Shown one piece after another: positions 25,235-33,462 of a stretch of 41,526 nucleotides of DNA. The notes beneath the pieces are model-generated. The model searched no databases and was not told the origin of the DNA. It saw nothing but the letters and a program-made list of their open reading frames with translations. Every line of letters starts with the position of its first letter. Within the stretch, counting starts at the first letter, position 1. Origin of the DNA: RGIG5579 sp045655865 (GTDB lineage Bacteria; Bacillota; Clostridia; Oscillospirales; SIG627); assembly GCA_045655865.1 (NCBI GenBank), contig JAZOQB010000041.1, positions 1-41,526 on the forward strand, given 5' to 3'. The translations under genes and the position numbers were made by a program.

Positions 25235-25264
25235 AGAACGAAGCGATGCTTCGTTCTTTTTTTA
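25235..25264 (+). terminator. Terminator of tRNA-Thr
   Basis: AGAACGAAGC (25235-25244) pairs with GCTTCGTTCT (25248-25257), loop GAT, then T-tract. It starts 4 bp after the CCA. Confidence 0.9.
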
Positions 25265-25318
25265 TCCAATCGGTCGGATTGGCATGGCATCACCGCAAGG
25301 GTGCATTTCCCCTTCGAA

Positions 25319-25350
25319 AAAAAGCTCGCCGCAAAAGCGGCGAGCTTTTA
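25319..25350 (-). terminator. Terminator of the solute-binding lipoprotein gene
   Basis: GCTCGCCGC (25324-25332), loop AAAA, GCGGCGAGC (25337-25345), with an A-tract on the left that gives T-tract on the minus strand. Confidence 0.9.
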
Positions 25351-25367
25351 TAAAGCAATTTCTTCGA

Positions 25368-26876
25368 TCAGACTCCTGCATTCAGATACTGAATGTAATC
25401 GGCAAGTTCTTTTCTGGCAGCCATAACTCTGGAAGTGTAGGTAGATACGAAGGTATCGTAATTCGCATCGGTTCCGGGAGTTTCATAATCGCCAGATCCG
25501 CAAGTCTGGAACATGCTCTGCATAGATCCCATGTTAGCACCGATGATCGGGTCATAGATCTTGTTTTCCAGGGACATTTCCAACATTTCGATAGAAGCAG
25601 TATCCTTAACAGCCTGCTTACCCAAAACTTCATCCATAAAGGCGGGAGTCAGGGTGCTCATAGAATAGTAGGAGAAGGCTTCCAGGAAGTAAGCAGCCTG
25701 CTCACGTCCGGAGGTAAAGCCGTTGGTCTCCCAGTCTTCGCAGTTGTCAACGGTAGTGGGGATGGAGTAAACACCCACAGAATACATGGTACCGGTGGTG
25801 AAATACTCAGACTGCTGCTCGTTCATCTTGGGGAAGGGCAGGTAGCCGTAAGATACGAGCATGCTACCGGCGTTCATAGCAGTACCCAAGTGGCAAGCGT
25901 AGAAGGTAGCAAGACCGTCTCTAAAGTAAGCGCTGGCCCAAGAGTTCAATCTCTTCGGGGTGGTAAGCAGATTTCTGCAAGCGGCCCAAGCAGCCTGAAG
26001 CTCAGGTTTGGGCTGAGCGGGAAGCTCTACGTCGCCGGAAGAAGAGATGTTGGAAACGGTAACACCGCAACCAACCACGTGAACATAGTTGGTATAAGCT
26101 TCAGTTACGTAGCCAAAACGGTCTTTACCGGCAGTCCAAACGCCGTCGCCGTCTTCACGGGCAGTAGCGTCAACCAGCTGATACATACGGTCAACGGTCC
26201 ACTTGCCGTCACGCACTTCCTGATACAGGTCGATGCTGGGATCATACTCAGCAATGATCTCTTTGTTGAAGTAAAGGATCCAGCTGGCTCTCTCGTCCAG
26301 AGTCGCAGCATCACCGGTAAGATAGAAGACCTTACCGCCAAGGTTCATAGAATCAATGCAGTACTGGTCCCACCAAACCTTATCCAGGTTGATGTTATCC
26401 AGAACACTGGCATCAGCCAAAAGGCCGGCAGTGGCCAAGCTTCTCATGGTATTGCATCCATCGAACAAAAAGTCTGCAACGTACTCACCGGCCTGCAAGG
26501 GCTCACGGGTAGCAGATGCTACGTTGCTAACGCGGTCCTCCGCGATGGTGCAGTTATACTTCTCAGCAAGCTGCATGTTACGAGCAAACACAGCGTCATT
26601 TACCTTCTCACCGTTGGGCTGCTCTGCATACACCTCATTACAGTCCAGATTCGTGTTACCGGTACCTCTTACGATGAAGCGGAACTCATGCTCGTTCAGG
26701 TTCTTGATCTCGGCATCATACTGAGCGTTGGGATCCTGAGGGGTAACGGTGCCGCCGTTGTTGCTGCCGCCGGGGGTATTTCCCGAGGGTTCTTCATCTT
26801 TGGCACAGCCAACCAGGAACACGGAGCAAAGCATGATCGCGGCAAGAATCAAAGACAGGATTTTAGTCGCTTTCAT
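25368..26876 (-). CDS. Extracellular solute-binding lipoprotein
   Basis: A 502-residue lipoprotein with a signal peptide ending in the lipobox LVGC (Cys about residue 24), a Gly/Asn/Pro-rich linker and a two-lobe binding-protein body. It resembles family-1-type sugar-binding components of ABC importers, though the ligand cannot be told. Start: the ATG at 26876 has AAGGAG at good spacing; an upstream in-frame start would precede the signal peptide. No permease or ATPase genes adjoin it, so it is an orphan or serves a transporter elsewhere. Codon use (ACC, GGT, AAG rich) suggests good expression. Confidence 0.85.
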   Translation of the reverse strand: MKATKILSLILAAIMLCSVFLVGCAKDEEPSGNTPGGSNNGGTVTPQDPNAQYDAEIKNLNEHEFRFIVRGTGNTNLDCNEVYAEQPNGEKVNDAVFARNMQLAEKYNCTIAEDRVSNVASATREPLQAGEYVADFLFDGCNTMRSLATAGLLADASVLDNINLDKVWWDQYCIDSMNLGGKVFYLTGDAATLDERASWILYFNKEIIAEYDPSIDLYQEVRDGKWTVDRMYQLVDATAREDGDGVWTAGKDRFGYVTEAYTNYVHVVGCGVTVSNISSSGDVELPAQPKPELQAAWAACRNLLTTPKRLNSWASAYFRDGLATFYACHLGTAMNAGSMLVSYGYLPFPKMNEQQSEYFTTGTMYSVGVYSIPTTVDNCEDWETNGFTSGREQAAYFLEAFSYYSMSTLTPAFMDEVLGKQAVKDTASIEMLEMSLENKIYDPIIGANMGSMQSMFQTCGSGDYETPGTDANYDTFVSTYTSRVMAARKELADYIQYLNAGV

Positions 26877-27108
26877 TACAAGTTTCTCCTTGTTGCATAG
26901 TATCCCCCAGTCAAGCGGAGGATCCGCATCCATTTTAGCGCAAGCACCGGGAAAATGAAAGGGTTTTTCAAGGTTTTTTACACTTTGTTTACATTTCGTT
27001 TTTTTTGCTATTTCTGCCCAACCTTTTTGTCTATTTTAAACAAAAAAGTACGGCTTTTTTTCGGCGGAGCATTCGTGATCGATAATTTTCCGCGCCGCCG
27101 GAACGGTT

Positions 27109-27546
27109 TTACTTTCCTGTGCTTCCAAAACCTCCACCGCCCCGAAGGGTGTCAGAGAGCGCATTGACCGTTTCAAATTCCGCTTTCAAAAAGGGAGCGA
27201 TCACAAGCTGCGCGATCCTCTCTCCCGGTTCTACCTGCTGAGGCACGGAAGATTGGTTATAGAGCGCCACCATCACCTCGCCCCGGTAGTCCGCGTCCAC
27301 TACGCCCACCTTATTGGCCGGTGCCAAGCCTTTTTTCACGGAAAGCCCGCTTCTGGCATAGATAAATCCTCCATAGCCCTCAGGGATCTCCAAAGCGATT
27401 CCCGTGGGAACCATAGCGGTCTGTCCGGGTCCGATCACCAAAACATCCTCTTGGGCAGCATACAAATCCGCACCGGCAGAAAAAGAGGTTCCGTAGCTGG
27501 GCAATTGCGCACGGTCAGATAATTTTTTCACCTTGATTTTCATCAT
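27109..27546 (-). CDS. dut: dUTP diphosphatase
   Basis: A 145-residue trimeric dUTPase with the five family motifs, including SAGADLYA, the ARSGLS phosphate-binding segment, VVDADYRGEV with the catalytic aspartate, GERIAQLVIAP and the C-terminal RGGGGFGSTG arm. It hydrolyses dUTP to dUMP, keeps uracil out of DNA and feeds thymidylate synthesis. Two adjacent ATG codons (27546, 27543) follow a GGAAG site; either may be used. It stands alone between the lipoprotein gene and the ABC-exporter operon. Confidence 0.95.
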   Translation of the reverse strand: MMKIKVKKLSDRAQLPSYGTSFSAGADLYAAQEDVLVIGPGQTAMVPTGIALEIPEGYGGFIYARSGLSVKKGLAPANKVGVVDADYRGEVMVALYNQSSVPQQVEPGERIAQLVIAPFLKAEFETVNALSDTLRGGGGFGSTGK

Positions 27547-27683
27547 TCACCGCTTCCTTCTTTTTTATCAATTATATCATGCTTTTCTTTTTTTCGTCAA
27601 CAAAAAGTCGGGTGCGCCATGTTTTTTTCAATCACGAATTCTTTTTTTCTTTTTTTATTTTGTCCTTTTCAAAATTCTTCCTT

Positions 27684-27731
27684 ATCTTTTTTAAAAAAAA
27701 GATTTGACATGGGAAAAAAATGGCTTATAAT
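27684..27731 (+). promoter_or_regulatory. Perfect consensus promoter of the ABC-exporter operon
   Basis: TTGACA (27704-27709), 16-bp spacer, TATAAT (27726-27731). Just behind the -35 is a 20-bp A/T palindrome (27684-27703, ATC-T6..A8-GAT), which could be an UP element or an operator. No regulator gene adjoins. Confidence 0.8.
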
Positions 27732-27821
27732 GGCATTGCTTTGGCTCCTCTTAACAAAAAAGAGCCCTTTTGAACGCCGGGCGGAACGCTTCCCCGCCCC
27801 CAAGGAGGTTTCCTGACGTTT

Positions 27822-29546
27822 ATGAAAAAAATTCTCTCTTACTGCAAACCCCTCACCGGCTTTTTTATCCTTTCTTTGATCATCAAATCAGCCGGAACCA
27901 TAATAGAATTGGTCATCCCCTATATTCTGGGTATGATCTTAGACGAAGTGGTCCCCCAATGCACCAAAGAAAATCTTTGGCCCATGTTTTTCTGGGGCGG
28001 CGTCATGATCCTTTGTTCCTTCCTGGCTCTGGTGATGAACACGGTCGCCAACCGCCGAGCCGCCTATTTTACCAAAACCGTGATCCAAAACGTCCGGGGC
28101 GATCTTTTCGACCGGATTCTTTCCCTCTCCGCCGCCCAAACGGATTCTTTTACCGTTCCGTCTCTTGTGGCTCGCTTGTCCAGTGACAGCTATTCCCTTT
28201 ATACGATGTTTATGGACCTGCTTCGCGCCGGTATCCGTGCGCCCATTCTTCTCATAGGCGGCGTTTTCATCACCCTCTCCATCGAGCCGGTGCTTTCCCT
28301 CTCCCTGATCCTTCCCTTGCCGTTTTTGGCCATGATCGTGTTTTTCGTCTCTCGCTGCAGCGTTCGTTTATATAAACGAAAACAAAAAAAGGTGGACGTC
28401 ATGGTGGAAAAGATTCGGGACACCTTTACGGGAATCCGGGTCATCAAAGCTCTTTCCAAAACGGATTATGAAAAGAAATCCTTTGACCGAATCAACGAAG
28501 ATCTGAACCGAAGCGGGCAAAAGGCGGGGATGATCACCGGCATCACCGGTCCTGCGGTCAGCGTCTTCATGAATCTTGGTATGACCGCCGTGATCGTTTT
28601 GGGAGCCTTTCGAGTGGCCTCCGGTCACACCGCTCCCGGACAGATCATTTCCTTCATGTCTTACTTTACCATCATCCTCAACGCCACTCTCGGAATCACC
28701 CGAATCTTCACGGTGACCACCCAGGGTAGCGCCAGCGCCACTCGCATCAGCGAAGTGCTCAATACTAAGCCGGATCTGAATCTCATTCCAGCTTCCCCCG
28801 CAGAACCCAACGCTCCTTTCCTGGAATTTCGTGACGTGACTTTCTCCTACAACAAAACCATTCCCACCGTGGAGCACGTCTCTTTTACCCTGGAAAAGGG
28901 GCAGACCTTGGGGATCATTGGCGGAACGGGCAGTGGAAAAACCACTCTGATCCGGCTACTTTTGCGCTTTTACGATCCCGACCAAGGAGTCATTCTTCTG
29001 GAAGGGCGTGACCTTCGCAGCTTTGATCCGGCGAGGTTGCGAAAAAAATTCGGGGTCGTCTTTCAGCATGATTTTCTGATGGCAGACACCCTGGCCGAGA
29101 ACATCCGATTCGCCCGCCCCTTGCCGGAACAAGCCCTGGAGCCTGCGGCATCTTGCGCTCAGGCCCTGCCTTTCATTCAAGATCTGAAAGACGGTTTTCA
29201 GCATCCTCTCACCACCAACGGCTCCAATCTTTCCGGCGGACAGCGTCAAAGGGTGCTGATCTCCCGGGCCGTGGCTGACCATCCTGAAATTCTGATTTTG
29301 GACGACGCCTCCTCCGCCCTGGACTATAAAACCGACGCCGCCCTGCGGCAGAGCATCCGGGAAGAAATGGTAGGCTCCACCTGCGTGGTGGTCGCCCAAC
29401 GAATCAGCTCCATCCAAAATGCAGATCTGATCCTGGTCATGGAGCACGGTGAATTGATCGGAAAAGGCAAAAACGACCACCTGATGGAAACTTGTCCCGT
29501 CTACCGTGAGATCGCAGAATCGCAAATGGGGGAGATGCAGGTATGA
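27822..29546 (+). CDS. ABC exporter half-transporter with degenerate catalytic residues
   Basis: A 574-residue membrane-ATPase fusion: six membrane helices (to about 310), then a nucleotide-binding domain. Walker A is GGTGSGKTT (about 367-375), the signature is NLSGGQRQR (about 470) and Walker B is LILDDASSALD, with Asp in place of the catalytic Glu. The switch histidine is also replaced (VAQRISSI instead of AHRLSTI). These losses mark the non-hydrolytic half of a heterodimeric exporter such as BmrCD, LmrCD or TM287/288. The stop overlaps the partner's start (ATGA). GGAGG lies well before the ATG. Substrate unknown; drugs or peptides are usual. Confidence 0.93.
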   Translation: MKKILSYCKPLTGFFILSLIIKSAGTIIELVIPYILGMILDEVVPQCTKENLWPMFFWGGVMILCSFLALVMNTVANRRAAYFTKTVIQNVRGDLFDRILSLSAAQTDSFTVPSLVARLSSDSYSLYTMFMDLLRAGIRAPILLIGGVFITLSIEPVLSLSLILPLPFLAMIVFFVSRCSVRLYKRKQKKVDVMVEKIRDTFTGIRVIKALSKTDYEKKSFDRINEDLNRSGQKAGMITGITGPAVSVFMNLGMTAVIVLGAFRVASGHTAPGQIISFMSYFTIILNATLGITRIFTVTTQGSASATRISEVLNTKPDLNLIPASPAEPNAPFLEFRDVTFSYNKTIPTVEHVSFTLEKGQTLGIIGGTGSGKTTLIRLLLRFYDPDQGVILLEGRDLRSFDPARLRKKFGVVFQHDFLMADTLAENIRFARPLPEQALEPAASCAQALPFIQDLKDGFQHPLTTNGSNLSGGQRQRVLISRAVADHPEILILDDASSALDYKTDAALRQSIREEMVGSTCVVVAQRISSIQNADLILVMEHGELIGKGKNDHLMETCPVYREIAESQMGEMQV

Positions 29547-31324
29547 ACAAAAATAAGGATAGAACGCTGCACAAATACAAAGGGCCCAACGTCTTTGTGC
29601 GACTGGGCGGATATCTGTTTCGTTTTGCGGGTCTGACGATTTTGTCCATGATGCTTTCCGCCGCGTCCAACTTTTTTTCCCTCATCGGCCCCAGCCTTTC
29701 CGCCAACGCCATTGACGCCATTGGCTTTGACCCCAAGACCCTCTCCGCCAGCGTTGATTTCCCAACCGTCTTCCGCTTCTGCGGCTATATGGCTATTTTC
29801 TACCTGGCATCCGCCGTATTGTCTTATCTACTCTCCGTGGTCATGATCCACCTTAACAAAAAGATCACGCAAGCCCTGAGAAAAGAAGCCTTTGATCGGA
29901 TCCTGACTCTGCCGGTGGGATATTTTGACAAACTCCAGGCAGGAGACGTGATCAGCCGCCTTTCCTACGACATTAACGTCATCAACACTTCCCTTTCCAG
30001 CGACCTTGTGCAGATCATCTCCACCGTCATTACCGTATCGGTTTCCTTTTTCTGGATGCTCTGCATCTCCTGGCAGATGCTTTTGGTCTTTCTCATTACC
30101 CTCCCCTTGTCCATCGGCTACACCATTTACAAATCCAAAAAGGTCCGTCCGCTCTTCCGCCAGCGCAGCGCACAAGCGGGCCTTCTCAACGGATACACCG
30201 AGGAAATGCTCTCCGGGGTAAAAACCATCCGGGCCTACGGAAGAGAAGAACCGTTCTCCCAAAGCTACGCCCAGCACAACGGCATCGCCTCCGAGGCCTA
30301 TTACCGGGCGGAATACGAGGGTGCTGCCATGGGTCCCAGCGTCAACTTCATCAACAACCTTTCCATGTCTATCATCAGTATTGCCGGCGCCTGCTTTTAC
30401 GTCACCGGGGCTCTGTCTCTTGGCAGTATCTCCTCCTTTATCCTATACGGGCGGCGTTTTTCCGGCCCCATTAACGAGTTTTCAAACATTCTGGCAAACC
30501 TGCAAAGCCTCCGCTCTGCGGCAGAAAGAGTATTCACCCTCATCGATGAGCTTCCGGAACAGGCAGATGCCCCTGACGCCGTGTGTCTTTCCCACGTACG
30601 GGGCGACATTGAGTTTCGGCACGTAAAATTTTCCTACGATCCTTCCCGGGAGATCATCCACGACCTTTCTCTCAAGGTCCCCGCGGGAAAAACCGTGGCC
30701 ATCGTAGGTCCTACCGGGGGAGGAAAGACCACCATCGTCAACCTTCTCATGCGCTTTTATGATCCCACCTCCGGCCAGATCTTTTTGGACGGCATCCCCT
30801 TGGACCGGATCCGGCGGGACGATCTGCGCCGAGCATGGACCATGGTACTCCAGGAAACCTGGCTCATGGGCGGAACCGTAGCTGAGAACATTGGCTACGG
30901 AGCCGAAAATCCCACCCGGGAGGAAATCGAAGAAGCCGCCCGTGCCGCCGGCATTCACAAATTCATTCTCTCTCTTCCCCAAGGCTATGACACCCGTCTG
31001 GAAGACGGCGGCGTGAATGTTTCCAAAGGACAAAAACAGCTTCTTACCATTGCTCGAAGCATGCTTTCCAAAACGAAAATGCTGATTCTGGACGAGGCCA
31101 CCAGCAACGTGGACACCCGAACGGAAATCAAAATCGAAAAAGCCATGCTGAAGCTGATGGAAGGTAAAACTTGCTTTGTCATCGCCCACCGCCTTTCCAC
31201 CATCCGAGGGGCAGATATGATCATGGTGGTAAAAAACGGTGACGTAGTAGAAACGGGCACCCACAAATCTCTGTTGAGCCAAAACGGATTTTACGCCGAG
31301 CTCTACCGCTCTCAGTACGAATAA
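29543..31324 (+). CDS. ABC exporter half-transporter, catalytic partner
   Basis: A 593-residue membrane-ATPase fusion. Walker A is GPTGGGKTT (about 389-397), Walker B is LILDEATSNVD with the catalytic Glu, and the switch histidine is intact (IAHRLSTI). Its signature motif is NVSKGQKQLL rather than LSGGQ. In the heterodimer the weak signature faces the defective Walker site of the first subunit, and the good site combines this Walker B with the partner's LSGGQ, the expected asymmetric pattern. About 40 extra N-terminal residues include a cytosolic elbow. It is translationally coupled to the first subunit. Confidence 0.94.
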   Translation: MNKNKDRTLHKYKGPNVFVRLGGYLFRFAGLTILSMMLSAASNFFSLIGPSLSANAIDAIGFDPKTLSASVDFPTVFRFCGYMAIFYLASAVLSYLLSVVMIHLNKKITQALRKEAFDRILTLPVGYFDKLQAGDVISRLSYDINVINTSLSSDLVQIISTVITVSVSFFWMLCISWQMLLVFLITLPLSIGYTIYKSKKVRPLFRQRSAQAGLLNGYTEEMLSGVKTIRAYGREEPFSQSYAQHNGIASEAYYRAEYEGAAMGPSVNFINNLSMSIISIAGACFYVTGALSLGSISSFILYGRRFSGPINEFSNILANLQSLRSAAERVFTLIDELPEQADAPDAVCLSHVRGDIEFRHVKFSYDPSREIIHDLSLKVPAGKTVAIVGPTGGGKTTIVNLLMRFYDPTSGQIFLDGIPLDRIRRDDLRRAWTMVLQETWLMGGTVAENIGYGAENPTREEIEEAARAAGIHKFILSLPQGYDTRLEDGGVNVSKGQKQLLTIARSMLSKTKMLILDEATSNVDTRTEIKIEKAMLKLMEGKTCFVIAHRLSTIRGADMIMVVKNGDVVETGTHKSLLSQNGFYAELYRSQYE

Positions 31325-31403
31325 ACCGTCTTTGGATAAATTCTCCCTTGCCTTTTATTTGAAAATGGAGTAGGATGGTGTAAACGAAAAAAGGAGATTT
31401 TTT

Positions 31404-32360
31404 ATGAAAAAAGCTCTGTTTTGCTCGATGTTCCTCTCTCTTTTCTTACTTGCCGCTTGCACTAGGGAGAATCCGGAACCGATCTACACGCCCTCCGATG
31501 ATGACCTTCCGCTCACCCGGCAACAGCTGTCGGTCCGGTCGGAAGGGGGAATGGACTTTGCGCTCTATACCGATCACACCGCAATTCTTTTAGGCATCTC
31601 CGGAGAAAACATGCCTTCGACCCTTACCGTTCCCGAAACGTACGAATCTTACGTGGTCATCGGAATTGCCGACGACGCCCTGCGGGAAACTTCCTTCTCG
31701 GACATCGCCCTTCCCGACACCCTGCAGTTTATTGGAGAGCGGGCCTTTCAGAGAAGTGCTATCACCCGGATCCGAATCCCTGATTCCGTCATCCAGGTGG
31801 GTAAAGACGCCTTTGACAATTGTCTCTTGCTGGAAAAAGTTGTTTTTGGCCAGAGCCTTTCGGAAATTTCCACCGGAATGTTTTACTCATGCCGCTCGCT
31901 CCGGGAAGTGATTTTACCCGAGAGCGTCTTAAGCATCGGTGACGAGGCCTTTGCCGACTGCAGATCTCTGGAACGGGTGAGCCTTCCGGAGGGACTTGGC
32001 CAGATCGGCAATGCGGCGTTTTGGAATTCCGGCACCCCAGATCTTGTTTTTTCCATTCCCCAAAGCGTGGAAGCGATCGGAGCGGACGCCTTTGCCGGAA
32101 GTGCCTGGTTGGACGCGCAACAGCAGGAATGGGTCCTTGTTGGAAACGGTGTTCTTCTCCTTTATCGGGGCTCTGCCCTTTCGGTCACCTTGCCGGAGAG
32201 CGTCCGTTATCTTTCCAACGCCTTTGATTCTTCTCCCACAACTACCCTTACCTTGCCGGACACCGTGAAGGGGATGTGCGAAAACGCCTTTTCCAACAGC
32301 TCAGTTTCCGTTTTTCACTACAACACGGAAAACCCGGTCTTGAAAGAGCTTTTACCATAG
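31404..32360 (+). CDS. BspA-type leucine-rich-repeat lipoprotein
   Basis: A 318-residue lipoprotein: signal peptide with lipobox LLAAC (Cys about residue 19), a short linker and a run of LRR_5/BspA-type repeats (for example SDIALPDTLQFIGERAFQR, ITRIRIPDSVIQVGKDAF and LREVILPESVLSIGDEAF). Such proteins are displayed on the surface, where they bind host or bacterial ligands. A TTGCCT-N17-TAGGAT promoter precedes it and AAGGAG precedes the ATG. It follows the ABC operon by 79 bp but looks separately transcribed. A strong terminator follows. Confidence 0.9.
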   Translation: MKKALFCSMFLSLFLLAACTRENPEPIYTPSDDDLPLTRQQLSVRSEGGMDFALYTDHTAILLGISGENMPSTLTVPETYESYVVIGIADDALRETSFSDIALPDTLQFIGERAFQRSAITRIRIPDSVIQVGKDAFDNCLLLEKVVFGQSLSEISTGMFYSCRSLREVILPESVLSIGDEAFADCRSLERVSLPEGLGQIGNAAFWNSGTPDLVFSIPQSVEAIGADAFAGSAWLDAQQQEWVLVGNGVLLLYRGSALSVTLPESVRYLSNAFDSSPTTTLTLPDTVKGMCENAFSNSSVSVFHYNTENPVLKELLP

Positions 32361-32400
32361 TCTCCCAAATCCGCAGGAACAAAGAAAAAGACATAACGAA

Positions 32401-32431
32401 AAAGATCCACCTTTGAAAGGTGGATCTTTTT
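32401..32431. terminator. Bidirectional terminator between convergent genes
   Basis: AAAGATCCACCTT (32401-32413) pairs with AAGGTGGATCTTT (32417-32429) around TGA, with T-tract on the right and A-tract on the left. Confidence 0.9.
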
Positions 32432-32999
32432 ATGCCCCCAGATCCTCTCGGCCGATCAAGCCTTTCCAGGAAGGATTTCCCCAGCGCCTAACTGCAACTT
32501 CCGCCACGCTCCGCGACACCGGGTCCAGGTCATATACCCGACGGGGCAAGATGCCCTTGACATAAAACTTTCCAGGAGAAATCGGGCGGCAGCGCGGTCC
32601 GACTTTCAAAAGCGCTTCTTTTAAGGCTGTTTTGGCTTTGTTTCCGTGACGGTAAACGGTTCGTACCGAGAAAAAGCTTTGATCGGCGATGTCCTCATGG
32701 GTCAGACCGTACAGATAATGTAGCAGAGCATACTCCCGCAATTCCGGTGCCGGAATCCGAGCAATGGCCCGAACCAGGCGAGAGGCGTAGCGCTCGCAGA
32801 GACGCTGCCGTTTTTGTATTCTCCTGACAAGGGTCTCTTCGGTGATCACCACCGAGGATAGGACCGCATCCTGTGATCGCCCAAAGCGACGGAGAAAGGC
32901 TCGGTAGGAGTCCCCTCGGATCCATTTGAGGCTGCGCTCGTCTTTTTCCAGAGCGTACTGTAACAGACGAAAACGTCCCAGATATGCTTCAAAAGTCAC
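32430..32999 (-). CDS. Sigma-region-4-like helix-turn-helix protein
   Basis: A 189-residue basic protein. Residues 1-110 are helical and rich in Arg. A helix-turn-helix like sigma region 4 lies around 110-150 (YLYGLTHEDIADQSFFSVRTVYRH). It resembles phage late-gene activators of the RinA/ArpU/DUF1492 type rather than a full sigma factor, as region 2 is absent. Start: GTG at 32999, after GAAGAGG, overlapping the end of the 69-residue ORF by 11 bp. A longer frame to 33134 would run deep into that ORF and I reject it. The C-terminus has a tryptophan-containing tail of unknown role. No phage structural genes are near. Confidence 0.7.
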   Translation of the reverse strand: MTFEAYLGRFRLLQYALEKDERSLKWIRGDSYRAFLRRFGRSQDAVLSSVVITEETLVRRIQKRQRLCERYASRLVRAIARIPAPELREYALLHYLYGLTHEDIADQSFFSVRTVYRHGNKAKTALKEALLKVGPRCRPISPGKFYVKGILPRRVYDLDPVSRSVAEVAVRRWGNPSWKGLIGREDLGA

Positions 33000-33198
33000 A
33001 GGCCTCTTCTTCCTCTTCCCCGTCCGACGAGAAATTTCCGGCACTTCGTGCCGCCCACATCCCTTTCTCCAACTCCTCGCAAAGCCAGTCCAATTCCGAG
33101 GCTTCGTCCGGCGCAACAGACTCCAATTCTTCAAAAGCCTCCCGCACCTTTTCCGCCGCTCGGCGGAAAGCTTCTTCCCTTTGTTGATATAGTTTCAT
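32989..33198 (-). CDS. Small acidic helical protein, first gene of the regulator operon
   Basis: A 69-residue protein starting MKLYQQREEAF, predicted as one or two long helices with a very acidic tail (DGEEEEEACDF). The ATG at 33198 has AAGGAG at good spacing, and a perfect promoter with two operator-like palindromes lies 45-90 bp upstream. It overlaps the next gene by 11 bp. I do not recognise a family. The acidic protein next to a basic DNA-binding protein could be its partner or antagonist, but that is inference. Confidence 0.7.
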   Translation of the reverse strand: MKLYQQREEAFRRAAEKVREAFEELESVAPDEASELDWLCEELEKGMWAARSAGNFSSDGEEEEEACDF

Positions 33199-33241
33199 TG
33201 TTGGAACTCCTTTTTTCGTAACTTCCTTATCTTTTTGCCCG

Positions 33242-33290
33242 ATTATATCACGAATTTTCGTAATTGTCAAGACTTTTTACGAAACTTCGT
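33242..33290 (-). promoter_or_regulatory. Consensus promoter with twin ACGAA-N2-TTCGT palindromes
   Basis: Minus strand TTGACA (33265-33270), 17 bp, TATAAT (33242-33247). One 12-bp palindrome, ACGAATTTTCGT (33250-33261), fills the spacer. A second, ACGAAACTTCGT (33279-33290), lies just behind the -35, 29 bp away centre to centre. A TTCGTA half-site lies at 33215-33220 in the leader. The arrangement is that of a repressed promoter. The regulator is not identified; autoregulation is inferred. Confidence 0.75.
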
Positions 33291-33367
33291 TCGCATTTTT
33301 TGCTTTTGCCCCACTTTCGTTTTGGAAAAGAGAAAAGAGAAAAAGATGAGGACAGCGCAAAAAGTTC

Positions 33368-33396
33368 TTGCAAAAAAAACGCCCATCTGGTAAAAT
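33368..33396 (+). promoter_or_regulatory. Promoter of the glycosyltransferase operon
   Basis: TTGCAA (33368-33373), 17 bp, TAAAAT (33391-33396) with TGG just before the -10 (extended -10). It starts the four-gene envelope unit. Confidence 0.7.
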
Positions 33397-33462
33397 ATAA
33401 GGCAAACAAACTCATCGAAACCGTTCCGATTTTTTAGACAAACCTTGAGGGAGAGCGCCGTT

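Noticed and set aside
25116..26900. 594-residue open frame on the plus strand over the tRNA and the lipoprotein gene
   Set aside because: It reads through a tRNA and two terminators and is antisense to a clear lipoprotein gene.
27743..27770. Attenuator hairpin in the leader of the ABC-exporter operon
   Set aside because: GGCTC can pair with GAGCC before a short T run, but the stem is five pairs with a long loop, and no leader peptide is convincing.
33279..33292. LexA box in the operator behind the -35 of the small regulator operon
   Set aside because: Read on the minus strand it is CGAAC-N4-TTTCG, one base off the Gram-positive LexA box, but the companion site in the spacer has a two-base centre and does not fit LexA. 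The shared ACGAA-N2-TTCGT form explains both better.
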